DNA of 24,242 nt, taken from assembly GCA_022592435.1 (NCBI GenBank), contig JABYQS010000413.1, forward strand, positions 1-24,242. Reading direction: 5' to 3'. This DNA comes from Cerioporus squamosus. Its lineage: Eukaryota; Basidiomycota; Agaricomycetes; Polyporales; Polyporaceae. Made by a program: the position numbers and the translations under genes. Shown in pieces: positions 1-12,475 of this stretch (the first letter of the stretch is position 1; each line of letters opens with the position of its first letter). Under the pieces are notes generated by a model that was given only the letters and a program-made list of their open reading frames with translations, was not told the origin of the DNA and searched no databases.

Positions 1-2294
<2,294 letters not shown>

Positions 2295-3156
2295 GTTCCC
2301 CATCTTCTCTCTCTCGCTTCTCTCATTTGTCCGTTCCTCCGCCCGCATTGCTATCCCCGCGTCATGCTCCCCTTGCCTTACTTCCAATGAGTCGCTCATC
2401 CTCAATCGCACGACCTCCCTACGATCCCTCCACCGTCGTCTTGTCCGCAGCAGCAGCATTAGATTAGGTATACTCGAAAAGTATGACCACGCCTTTATTG
2501 ACACGTACATTAGGATTGTTCTAGTATCGCCCACGCATTCGTCGCCACCACCCCCCTGCTCATCATCATACTCTACATACGTGCTTGTTTGCCTTTGTAG
2601 TTAAGTCTACACGAGCAATGTATTACGCCCCATGATGCATCACGGAGACGGATGTACTGTTGCTCGAGGCTCTCATGCGGCAAGCGAGCCACCAATGAGT
2701 GTAGCCTTGCGTGTGCTGAGATGTCTTCGTGGTTCTTCCAATGGGACACGATGCGTTGAAGACTGCTGATACATCTTATACATGGTTCGAGTTGTTCGCT
2801 GAGCGAAAGCTACCTTGCTGTGATCGTCCTGAGTGCCATCGAAATGGACGGCAAAGCTGATCACGTAGACATCAAGCCGAGGCCTGAGGCCTGAGGACCC
2901 GCCTGTGGAAGCATCGTGTCCGTCTGCTCGCAAGGCATATATATATAGTAACAGCAAAGGAGGCCTTTGGGGGATGCCCCAACGAGCGTTTTTTCAACTT
3001 GGCAATGCGCGAGCGTCGACTCCAAGACTTGGACCGCGACCACCACCGACGCCGACTTCGACTTCGACTGTAACCAGTATATCCTGAGCCCAACGCTCTC
3101 GTCCACAACTTTTCGACGTTTTTCAACCCCGGTCGCTCGTTCGTATATACTGATCA
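2295..3156. other. Intergenic: Hsp70 3' side and upstream region of the next gene
   Basis: No convincing gene was seen on either strand. The first ~300 bases are pyrimidine-rich and fit a 3' UTR. A direct repeat of GAGGCCT-type units lies near 2878-2893. An (AT)n tract at about 2937-2948, about 210 bases before the next ATG, could act as a TATA-like element or be a simple repeat. This is inference only. Confidence 0.5.
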
Positions 3157-4183
3157 ATGTTAGCGGTCGAAGAGGTAACACCGGCAGTCGACGTCCCCAT
3201 CAACGTGGACCCCAAAGCTCTCTTTGCCATTGCCAATGGCGTCAGCTACGAGGTCCGTCTATGCTCGTCGCCCACTTCTGCGCGGTTGACTGATCTAAGT
3301 ATCCCTTCTAGGATGTGACCCGCGTCTGTGCGCAGCAGCCGATCCCGGGTGAGGACTTGCCCGAGACTATCTCATCCCATCGCCCACCGCGACACTGAGG
3401 CCTCCGACGGTGAGGTACGGTTGGAGGCTTGGCCACAAGAAGCTCATGGCCATCGCCGTCGAACGCTTCCCAGAAGCCGTCGTGCGCAGTTACGGTCCCG
3501 AGACCTATGGGTTGGACAACGAGAGCGAAGAGCAGGCGCAGTTCACGGCGGAGGACTTCCTGGAGGAGCGGGACAACATCGCGGACACGTTCTACAGCCC
3601 CGACTTCGTAGTGGCGATACAGGACTACGTACCTCGGTCTTCCGAACAGGGAAGCAGACGTCGTCAAAATCCAGCGTCTCTGCGACAGCAAGTGGGAGGC
3701 GGAGTGGGGCTTGAAAGCTTGACGGTCGGCTCGAACTATCTCGGCGTGCTCAAGCAGGAGTACATCGACAGGCTCAAGAGGGACATTCTGAATATCGAAG
3801 AGCCTCCCTTGTGGTACCTCGACTGCTTGCACTGGAGGTGGGTTCGGCTGCCGCCGCGCTTGACAGTCAAAGCGAAGAGTAAGTGGCTCTCTTTGCGACC
3901 GTCGGTAATTGGCTGACAATGGACTTCTTCTTAGACAAGACAAAGAGCGCAGCCAAGCCTAACATTAGGTATTCTGCGTACCACTGCGGTGGTTTGGGGC
4001 TGACAATTCTTTGCAGGCAAGACAAGAAAGGAGCCCAAGCCTCGGAGTGAGTCGTTCGAATCGCAGTTGAGACTCTCGGTGCGCTAACTTCCCATAGGCA
4101 AGAAGCTCAAGACCCCATCCACTATAGTATCGATCGCTGACAGACTGAAGACTGTCGGGCAGGCGAAGCACTTGGTCTCGTGA
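3157..4183 (+). CDS. Unrecognised protein with VRYGWRLGHKK core and lysine-rich C-terminus; reading frame interrupted
   Basis: I do not recognise this family. The first exon 3157-3252 opens at an ATG and ends at a GT donor; the second starts at 3312 after CTTCTAG and continues DVTRVCAQQPIPGEDLP. The frame then jumps by one base near 3370-3376 into a long stretch containing TVRYGWRLGHKKLMAIA, an acidic segment (DNESEEQAQF) and EERDNIADTFYSPDF. Between about 3628 and 3717 the more protein-like reading (LGLPNREADVVKIQRLCD) lies in another frame, then returns to YLGVLKQEYIDRLKRD and the segment PPLWYLDCLHW. After about 3878, short exons separated by introns of 50-60 nt encode lysine-rich pieces, ending at TGA 4181-4183. 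The exact joins there are uncertain. The basic tail could bind nucleic acid or act as a nuclear signal, but this is inference. A decayed related segment lies at 16487-16660. Confidence 0.6.
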
Positions 4184-4755
4184 ATACGCTTTCCCTCATG
4201 TTCCGCCGTCTCCTGCATATCCGTCCTCTACCTCTTGATCCGTCCTTTCCCCCTCTTGTCGCTGTCTCGCATCGGCTCGAAGTCGCCCGTCGTTTCATCG
4301 CACTCTGATGCCATGCTGTCTCGTCGTCATTGTCTGTCTGTATTACTAGTCTCTGACAGGCTCAGGCTGGAGCCAAGTGTGTGTGTAGTTCAGTGTCAGA
4401 CGTGTAACGAGTACTTGATAGAGCGTGAAAGACAACCCGAGATAGCTGCTATTCCAATCAAGTCTGAAAGCCGTACCCACCATGAAACGAACGAACGCGG
4501 ATTGGCCGAGGAGCACGAAAGACAAGCGAGCGGACTCCTTTCCCGCTCGCGTCGGAGGCCCGTCTCCGCCCGGAAGCGCGGGCCGCCCCACGCCCTCTGG
4601 TGACGGAAAGTGCGGAGGACGGAGACGCGAGAAGAACTCGTGGACGACGATGTTCCGCAACCTCAAGCCTTGTCTTGCACCCTCACCTTCTCCTACAGCT
4701 CCTGCTGGGACCCTCCCGTCTGCTCCCCTCGCTACACGTCTCGCCCGCGCCGACC
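4184..4755. other. Intergenic and 5' leader of the lactate dehydrogenase gene
   Basis: Pyrimidine-rich stretches occur at about 4200-4290 and again just before the start codon at about 4675-4735, as is common before fungal transcription starts. No TATA box was evident. The only notable object is the overlapping upstream reading frame listed separately at 4482-4763. Confidence 0.5.
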
Positions 4756-4763
4756 ATGTCTAG
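4482..4763 (+). promoter_or_regulatory. Upstream reading frame overlapping the CYB2 start codon
   Basis: An ATG at 4482 sits in a strong context (CCCACCATGA) and opens 93 codons that end at TAG 4761-4763, overlapping the CYB2 ATG (4756) in another frame. If transcribed it would act as an overlapping uORF that limits CYB2 translation. Its second half begins with an internal ATG at 4650 (MFRNLKPCL) and is rich in Arg, Ser, Pro and Ala with almost no acidic residues, ending near TRLARAD. That composition resembles a mitochondrial presequence. A single lost base just before 4756 would therefore also explain it, as the true N-terminus of the enzyme. Confidence 0.4.
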
Positions 4764-7276
4764 CTCCGGGAAGGTCATCTCCGGAAAGGAGGTCGCTCAA
4801 CACAACTCACGCGAGAGCTGTTGGATCATCGTCCATGGTGAGTGCTTCGTGTTCAGCTCGCGTCGGACGTCGGAGGGAGGGTGGGCAGTCGCACAAACTC
4901 ATCCTCACATGCAGGCAAGGTCTATGACGTTACGGATTTCCTGGACGGTGAGCTTCAATCCAGATTCGTCATCTCACAGTACTTATACTGAATCCATGTC
5001 GCGTCCAGACCACCCCGGTGGCAGCAAGATCATACTGAAGTATGCTGGCAAAGACGCAACGTAAGTGCTCTCACCCGAAGCGGTTCAGTGGTCGATGGGA
5101 CTTCGTGGAGAAGTCAGGCGGACAGCCAGACGTCAACATATCTCAGGGCCGCCCGTCTCACCTGATGGCAGCGTCGGGCACGCCGCATTCACCACGAAGG
5201 CGGGGTGTTTTGTGAGCGTGAAAGCGTTGCGGCATGCCCGGGTCCATGGTGGTCGGGTCGTAGACTGCCTGAAATGACCGAGCATGGTCTGCTATGAACG
5301 GGCGTTTGTAGCATGCAAGGGGCGACAGCCGTTGTGAGTGGACTGCAATGCACACGCTTGGCTCCCTGTCGGAGTCTCCGCGAGAGCTCGCTGCAAAGTG
5401 TTCTTCCGGTCGTCCTGAGGATTCTGTGGTATAGGTCCAATGCTGATGACCTTCACTTGCCAGGGCCGAGTACGACCCCATTCACCCGCCAGATGCTATC
5501 AAGACGCACCTACCCCCGGAGAAGCAGTCAGTGTCTCTGTTTACTCATGAATTGAAGTTTCGGCTTACTCGCTATGCAGCCTTGGCGATGTCGACCCGGA
5601 AACCGTCTTGAAGGTCGAGGTCGAGGTGTCTGACCAGGAGAAGGCGCGCATGGATCGTATATCGAATCGCCCGCCGCTGTCAGAAATTCTGAACCTGCAC
5701 GACTTCGAGGCAAGTCCTGCAATTACGTGCCTTTCTCAGGGATGCTGACAGGCGCTTCAGGCTATCGCGCGAGTCGTCATGCCAGAGAAGGCATGGGCGT
5801 ACTACAGCTCTGCAGCCGACGACGAGATCACGAACAGGGAGAACCACGCCGCGTACCACAGGCTATGGTGGCGGCCTCGAATCCTGCGCGACGTCACGAA
5901 CGTGGACTGGTCGACGACGATACTTGGCCACCCGTCCAAGATGCCCCTGTACATCGTACGTCGGACACCGCTTCTAACACTGCAGCCGTATGTGCTGACA
6001 ATGCCGGCGACACAGACTGCTACCGCACTGGGAAAGCTTGGACACCCGGACGGCGAGCTGAACCTGACGAGGGCGGCAGCAAAGCACGGCGTCATCCAGA
6101 TGGTGGGTCGCCCACGACTCACGGTGGGGTAGCGGTCGCTAATCCGCGCCCACGCAGATCCCGACCCTCGCCTCGTGCGCATTCGACGAGCTCGTCGACG
6201 CCGCGCAGCCCGGCCAGGTGCAGTTCCTGCAGCTGTACGTGAACAAGGACCGTGCGATCACCAAGAAGTTCGTGCAGCACGCAGAGAAGCGCGGGATCAA
6301 GGGCTTGTTCATCACCGTCGACGCGCCGCAGCTCGGTCGTCGAGAGAAGGACATGCGCCAGAAGTTCGACGCAGAGGACCCGGCGGAGGTGACGGGCAAC
6401 AACCAGGAAAGCAAGGTCGACCGGTCGCAGGGCGCTGCTCGCGCAATCAGCGTACGTAGTCTCGCTCATCTCATGGATGCGCTTCTGCTCACCGCGAGAC
6501 GGCAGTCCTTCATCGACCCCGGTCTCGACTGGAAGGACATCCCCTGGTTCCAGAGCATCACCAAAAGTAAGTTGGGACCCTCGAGGGGCCTGTCAGAGCG
6601 CACGCAGCTGAACCCTCCTCCACCAGTGCCGCTCATCCTCAAGGGCGTCCAGTGCTGGGAAGACGCGCTGCAGGCGTACGACCTCGGCCTCGCCGGCGTC
6701 GTGCTCTCGAACCACGGCGGCCGGCAGCTCGACTTTGCGCGCTCGGGCATCGAGGTCCTCGTCGAGGTCGTCCGCGAGCTCCGCGCCCGCCGCGGGCTCG
6801 CCTTCCCGAACGAGAAGTTCCAGCTGTTCGTTGACGGCGGCGTGCGCCGCGCCAACGACGTCCTCAAGGCCGTCGCGCTCGGGGCGACCGCCGTCGGCGT
6901 CGGCCGCCCGTTCTTGTACGCGTTCTCGGCGTATGGGACCGACGGCGTCGACCATGCGCTCCAGATCCTCCACGTACGTCGCGTTTTTTTTTGCTCTTTC
7001 GCGCTCGGCAGTTCCAGTTGTTCATGGTGGCATTCCAGGACGAGTTCGAGATGAACATGCGTCTGCTCGGCGCTCGCACGCTCAAGGAGGTCGTGCCCGA
7101 GATGGTCGACGCCTCCTCGTTGCAGTCCCACATCGTCGCCGTCCCCGGCGACCGGCTGTACGACTCCAACTGTGCGTGCTTCCTTCACGGACATCTGATG
7201 CACCTACTGATGTAATACGGTTGTAGACGAGAGCATGCAGCACGCCCGCTTGCGGGAAGTCAAGTCGAAGATGTAG
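4756..7276 (+). CDS. CYB2: Flavocytochrome b2, L-lactate dehydrogenase (cytochrome), 12 exons
   Basis: Oxidises L-lactate to pyruvate with FMN and passes electrons through a b5-type heme to cytochrome c. In yeast it sits in the mitochondrial intermembrane space. Exons: 4756-4837, 4915-4947, 5009-5060, 5464-5526, 5580-5709, 5761-5955, 6016-6102, 6158-6451, 6506-6566, 6627-6973, 7039-7171, 7227-7276. They sum to 1527 nt, giving 508 residues. The cytochrome b5 domain occupies residues ~8-80; heme ligands are H40 (HPGG) and H63, spaced 23 as in yeast. The FMN-binding alpha-hydroxy-acid oxidase domain follows, with AWAYYSSAADDE (Y134/Y135), QLYV (Y241), TVDAP (D269), LILKG (K338) and SNHGGRQLD (H362 catalytic base, R365). 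The chosen ATG has a good context but leaves no cleavable presequence. Intron 5 uses a GC donor and intron 3 is unusually long. Confidence 0.95.
5061..5463 (+). other. Unusually long intron (403 nt) in CYB2
   Basis: A GTAAGT donor at 5061 and a CCAG acceptor at 5460-5463 join the heme-domain codons either side of H40 and H63 in phase. Other introns of this gene are about 50-80 nt. No coding or RNA gene could be recognised inside. Confidence 0.75.
5710..5760 (+). other. GC-AG intron in CYB2
   Basis: The intron opens GCAAGT rather than GT and closes TTCAG. Splicing gives FEAIARVVMPEKAW, matching the family, whereas GT alternatives nearby break the frame. GC-AG is the usual rare variant handled by the major spliceosome. 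Confidence 0.75.
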
Positions 7277-7772
7277 ATAGGTGCCGTCGTGCCTGTTGGC
7301 TTGGTATCGACCTTACGAGACATCTCACGACGTCGCCATGTATACCTGGACTGTTCGGACAGCTATGCATTGTGCCCGTCTTGCATATCTTCTACACGAT
7401 CGCCCCTGCGGTATCTCATTGCAAAGCAGTCTTATTCGGAACGGCCAACTGCATGGGTGGCGAGACAAGGTGATCAAAGTCACGAACAAATCGTCCAGGT
7501 TCAGCTTGGGTTCAGCGTCGCCATCCATTGTCAGGGTACACCTAACACGGTAGCTAAAGCAGAGAGGAGGCTACTAACGGCAACATAGGTAATCATATGC
7601 GCATGGTATGGTAATAAGTAGGGTGGGGTGGACAGTCCGCATGGCTACAATCGTCTCTTCTACTGCTTCATTACTTGCTATATTCATTCCAACGTGGTCA
7701 ACGTGATGATTACCATGAGCACAATATCCCAAGAGAGAAGAGAAGAAACGTCTAAGTATAAGGCCTTAAGGC
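7277..7772. other. Intergenic between convergent genes
   Basis: These are the shared 3' flanks of CYB2 (+) and the arrestin gene (-). Several AT-richer segments at about 7590-7750 could hold polyadenylation signals. No gene-like coding was seen. Confidence 0.6.
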
Positions 7773-10577
7773 TCAATGCTCCGCGACAGAGGGCAACCCC
7801 AGCACGGCCGGGACGGGATTGGCACTCTCCACCGACGCTTCGTACGACGGTGGAGCCTCGCCCTCCTCAGTCTCCTGCCCGGCGATGAGCCGCTCGAACA
7901 GCTCAGGGGTCGTGCGCTCCTGGAAAGACTGTCTGCGCGAGAGCGGCGGGCTGATGACGGTAGCAGTCGGACTGATGTGCTGCTCGCCGGATGGCAGAGA
8001 GTCGACCGACTGGTCGGACGTCAGATGGTTCAGGTTTCCCGGAGACCGTCCGCGTCCGGAGAGCGAGCTCGTGGTCGAGGACGCATGTGCCGCGAGTGCG
8101 GATGTCGATACGGATCGTTGCTGGGCGAACGTCGCTGTAGGCGAACCAAGGTCGAGAGTCATCGGAGGGCGTGTGCAGATGTCCCCGTCAGAGACGACGC
8201 TCAACGCGGCATGTGCGGGATTGGAAAGGGACGAAGCGAAAGCGTCGGGTATTTGCGAGTATGGAGGGAGGGCGGTATGCTCAGGGTTGCAGAGATGCTA
8301 CGGAAAGAATGTCAGAATGGTACAGAGTCTGCTATAACTCGGAGACTTACCGAGAGAATATGCACAGGGGTCTGCACAACGATATCGAAGAGCTTCCGCT
8401 TCCCTGTCTGCGGGTCGACAGCACTATCGTCCCCTCGTTCGACACGGAAGATGATCTTCAACATGTGAGACACTGAGATGTTGCTTCTCTTGTTCTTGTT
8501 CGTCGTGTGGAGCGTGCCCTCTGCTTTCGGTAGGTGAAGCTCCTTGCGGATTGTCCAAGGACCGGGACCCATGAAGCTGGACACGACCTCTGAGATATCA
8601 TCGTCCGGGTTAAGGACCTCGTTCAGAGGGGACTGCTTGAAGGCTTCTGGATCGTCCGTGCTTAACGGCAGGAGGGGTGGACCGTCCTTTTTAGGATACT
8701 TGAGCGCAAGAAGAGACACCCTATTGATGGGGTCTGTACGTGCGACACGTCTGAAACCGGTCCAGTAGTCGACTCGCTCTAGAGGGGCAGGAGTTAGGAG
8801 CGGCAACACATACGCAGAATAGGGATCATACCTTCAATAAGCACGGATATGCGGTGAATCTTCATTTTCGTCCATGGCATGAACGTGATGCTGACAGGCA
8901 TTGTGCCTCCGATGGCGAAGCTTCGTCCCGAGATCATGATGAGATACTGCATCTGTGTATCCCACTGTCGCTCGACGACGATACTCTCCGACTCCTCCGT
9001 GTCATCTTCGCCGGGCGTGGTCACCACCGTAATCTCTTGCGACGCGGTCAACTTCTGCTTGAATGCACCAGGACGATGTACGACCGCTTTGAGTTTCCAC
9101 GTAACGGAACCATAGTCGACGTGCAACGTAGGTGGGGAATTCGCTGGAATAGTGAACGAGATCGGATAGGTGTACACGCCTGAAGTACGCCCTGTTGGCA
9201 CCATGAAGCAATGAGCAAGCGATCGACGCACCTTTCCGAAACTCCTTCCATCCGTCTCCATGCTCTTGACCATCTTCCACTTCGAAGCCTACAGCCTCTG
9301 CAACACGTCCAAGAGCGGAACGTTCCTTGAGCGGTATCCCCGTGGTATCACCGGACTCGAAGAACGCGCGGTCCCTGGTACGACCACGCGGAGGCGTGAC
9401 ATCACCGCCTCGCTCGACCATGGGAGAGCGCGAGCGCACTCGATCCTTCATCGCTTCGAAGAAGGCGCTGGCAAAGGAGAACTTTCCCCTGCGGCCGCGC
9501 ACAGTGTCCTCCCCTTCGCCATCTCTCTGTCGCGAGGGTGTGCGCCCATCCCGCCCAAGCGAGTGCGATGGTCCTGCGTGTTGGACATGCGACGTACTGC
9601 TCCCGACCTGGAACTCGCGATCGTCGTCGAAGCTGACGCGCCGAGAGTCCGGAACCGGAACCTCTCGCGGAGACCACATTCCAGATGACGACCGCCCCTG
9701 CCTAGACGGAGAGCGAGCCAGACCTACCATCGTGCTGCAATGTCAGCAGCAGCGCCAAGCTTGAGCGAGCGAATATCAACCGACCTGTGTAGTACTGTTC
9801 CGCCTCCAGCGCGCGACGCAGGTCTTCAAGGCTGCGAGCGGGAGATTCGTCGTACAAGGGCAACTGCGACCGGTGGAGGATCGTCGTAGTTGGGCTGACA
9901 TGGACAGTATCTTCCTGGGAATAGGTGGGCGTGTACGGTGGGGATGCTACGGGAGGATGATAACCATTGTCGTGATGGGAGACGAACGAGCGCTGGTAAT
10001 GGGTCTGGTCAACGCTCATATGGCGGCGGTGTGGTCGCCGGGCGGAGGCAGTATCGCGAGGTGGAGGGGAACGCCCTCGGCTCCCATCTCTGGACTCGTC
10101 GTGTTGCATATAACTTGACCGCTCGGAGTGATCCTCATCTTCATGTTCAAGTGCCAATCCCGGACCGACGGATAGGTTGCGACGGAAGCCTGACCCAGGG
10201 GAGTGGCCGGCGCGAAAGAACACGTATGATTGAGAATAGATGTCGTGTTCCTCTGTGATCTCTATACGGCGCGCTCCGACGCCTGGACGAGGTTGAGATA
10301 TATGAGATATATAACGCCGTGAAGGTATACCAGATAAGAGCGCACCTTCGGGCCATGCTGTTACCGTCCTCCCGGCGAGCTCGACTTCGATACTGGTAAT
10401 GCGCGTGGGCTTCGCCAAGTTCAACACGAGCAGTCCGCGGACCATACCAGGCGAAGCGTCGGCCTGCATGGTCCTCTGGCGGCCAGTGGCGTCTCCGGCG
10501 CGGAGGAAGACGACAGACTCTGCAAGACGGATGTCGAGGGCATTCTTGGTGAGAGTGGGCTTCGTCGATGTGGGCAT
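7773..10577 (-). CDS. Arrestin-related trafficking adaptor (ART) with two PY motifs
   Basis: ART proteins recruit Rsp5/Nedd4-type ubiquitin ligases through PPxY-type motifs to plasma-membrane transporters, leading to endocytosis (family knowledge). Exons on the minus strand: 10577-10346, 10282-9785, 9723-9232, 9191-8832, 8778-8351, 8297-7773. Phases agree and the sum, 2535 nt, gives 844 residues. The start is MPTSTKPTLTKNALDI; the arrestin N domain opens with IRLAESVVFLRAG. The N domain is interrupted by a long Ser/Arg/Pro/His-rich segment (~110-400), then resumes with YTYPISFTIPANSPP and VTWKLKAVVHRPG. The C domain contains GGTMPVSITFMPWTKMKI (~500-520). The serine-rich tail carries LPPY (~680-683) and PPSYE (~819-823), both of the type bound by WW domains. 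Intron 3 is only 40 nt. The gene is intact with no frame break. The closest named yeast paralogue cannot be decided. Confidence 0.9.
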
Positions 10578-10721
10578 GTATGGATGATGGTCGTCGGGAG
10601 AGAAGGGGAGATAGCAGGGACCATAAGGTGCGCACCGTCCTTGAGACCGATCGAGACTGCAGCGTTCCTGAATTCATTTTTTGTGTGCGACGCCGACCCA
10701 AGCTGGAAGGGTACCCCGATG

Positions 10722-10732
10722 TTAGGGTTAGG
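10722..10732 (+). repeat. Short telomere-like string
   Basis: TTAGGGTTAGG, under two copies of the TTAGGG telomere unit used by many fungi, inside an AT-rich intergenic stretch. It is short enough to occur by chance. Confidence 0.35.
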
Positions 10733-10909
10733 TTCAACGGTTATTGCGTCATTCCGACGCACGTTAAAAGTTTTTGGAACTCACTGCACTGCAAAGAAAG
10801 CATCCTTTCTGGGGTTAGTAAAGGCATAGAAATTGGATTGCTGAAAGTAAGAGTTTTGCTATCTCTAAAACATTGCACGTAACCCCCTTACACTTGCCAC
10901 AATAGGTTT

Positions 10910-10956
10910 ATAAGCCTTCCAAACCATCCTAAATGAGACTTTCCTTGGAGGCTTAT
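10910..10956. repeat. Imperfect inverted repeat (stem-loop)
   Basis: The left arm ATAAGCCTTCCAA (10910-10922) pairs with the right arm TTGGAGGCTTAT (10945-10956). Twelve pairs form with one bulged T around a 22-nt loop. It could be a hairpin in a transcript, or a remnant of a small element's ends. No target-site duplication or element was identified. Confidence 0.5.
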
Positions 10957-11756
10957 CGTCTCGTAAACATAAAATATCCCACCTGGCGGAATCAAGCAAC
11001 GTTCCCATTTTGCCAGGATTTCAGTAGGGCGGAAAGGATGCGTCCGTTGCAGTGCTGCTGCTCACTGCTCTTCCCGATCTCTCCGGCTGGCCGGAGCTTG
11101 CACGTTCTCGAGCCTCGGTGGATGTCGTGCCCGCGTTGTTACTAACAATAATGGCACCGGTAGCGGCAGTACCGAGGCACATCCCGGACCGCACCACTGC
11201 TAGGAAGAAAGGGATCTCACCGGTGGTTTCAGTTCACGGTACGGTCGAAATCAGTGAGGAGGGAAAAGGGAACAGACGGAGATCCGGGCGGGTGCGACGC
11301 ATGGAGGTGGACATAAGTAACCGATTCGAACTCAGCCGCGGCTTCGCGAGCTTTGGGGGGAGATCGCGAAAACCACACTTTCCCGATTCAACCACCTCAT
11401 TGCCGTATCTGGACAGCCCGACGCGACGCCGGAATGCAGCGCAGGGGTTTGTCTCGGGCCATGCGTAGGCTTGCGTAGGCAGCCCCCGACCCGATAACAG
11501 CATACTACCTCAATAATATTTAATAGTAGCGTGAACATCGGTAAGTCAATCTGCAGCTACTTCTCCGATTGGGTTTCCAGACGGTGACTAATGCTTACTT
11601 GTTGCCGGTGGCGTTGCGTCCAGACTTGCGCAGGACCCGCCTACGCCGTATCGGTTCTCCGCAAGCTCGTCTGCAGCCTGCCCAAGTGAGTCGCCTTTCT
11701 ACTGCGCGTGAACATATCCATATCAGGCTCGCTTTCCTGTCATTAACACTGAACAG

Positions 11757-12475
11757 CCTGTGCTATATTCGTGCGTGTACCCGCGTCCCCAACCAGTCGC
11801 GCTAGAAGTGACACTGGCAATCATGCTATCGTATACGGATAAGACAATGGTCGTGATCACTCCGGACAAGGAGCCTGCTCGAGAGGACATAATGGTACGC
11901 ACATACAGCACTTTGCAACCTCGTGACAGCTGCCTCATGACTACTTCAATACACAGGGTACCGCTGTGTTCATGGCGACCGCCCTGCTCCGAACTATATG
12001 GAGCAATGGGAAGATCACGCAGACCTTCGCACATGACGCGGAATCGTTCGCATACGTGATCCTCTACAGCATATACAAACACGCTGCGGAGGATCCGCAG
12101 AGGACAAGCGCGTCGCTCCTGGCAGACTTCGGAGAGTTCTTCTCCGCGACGGACGTCGTCGGAGTGCTGGGAAATCGGGGGATGCTATTCTCCAGAGGAG
12201 CAGAGCGGCCAATGCCGCATCTCCTGGCCTACCTCGACGGAGACGTCGCTCTCAACGTCTGTGCGGGCGTGACTTTTATTTTTTTGCGGGCTCGGAACAT
12301 GTACCAGGAGGACGGCGACGCACCGCTGAACCCCACTTTGAAGAGGGTGGAAGCACTCGCGCCCTCACCCCATACCGTGCCGTTTGACGAGGTGCACACA
12401 GCCTGGATAAAGGGGTTACGGGAGGTTGTACTCGAGGCCTCCAGGGTACAAGGCGGGGCAACGCAAGGAGCCTGA
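11757..12475 (+). pseudogene. FunK1-like protein kinase C-lobe fragment
   Basis: Two exons are readable: 11757-11894, ending EDIM at a GTACGC donor, and 11957-12475, opening GTAVFMATALLR and ending at TGA 12473-12475. The second carries HDAESFAYVILYSIYKHA. The pairing of a GTA.FMA..LLR block with an H-x-ESF-x-YV block is typical of the C-lobe of fungal FunK1-type kinases. The glycine loop, the VAIK lysine and the HRD catalytic loop are not found upstream, so this should not be an active kinase. It is not a close copy of the neighbouring FunK1 gene (that gene reads [11 protein letters not shown] at the same place), which suggests a separate, decayed family member. Alternatively it is a short real gene of unknown start. 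The function is presumably lost. Confidence 0.6.

Larger units (their letters stand above)
10578..11756. other. Intergenic, partly AT-rich, no clear gene
   Basis: The first ~150 bases are the arrestin leader. From about 10720 to 10980 the DNA becomes noticeably more AT-rich than its surroundings and contains an inverted repeat and a short telomere-like string, listed separately. From 11050 to 11500 open frames exist but lack protein character. A GTGAGT donor at 11686 and a matching acceptor ending at 11756 may belong to the decayed kinase that follows. Confidence 0.5.

Noticed and set aside
2775..2800. tRNA B-box-like string GGTTCGAGTT
   Set aside because: No matching A box, acceptor stem or cloverleaf pairing around it.
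4600..4755. In-frame upstream extension of CYB2 rich in Arg, Leu and Ser
   Set aside because: It has no ATG in that frame before 4756; it would need to start at a GTG codon.
11052..11468. Open frame between the arrestin gene and the kinase fragment
   Set aside because: Composition is irregular, with no start context, homology or splice support.
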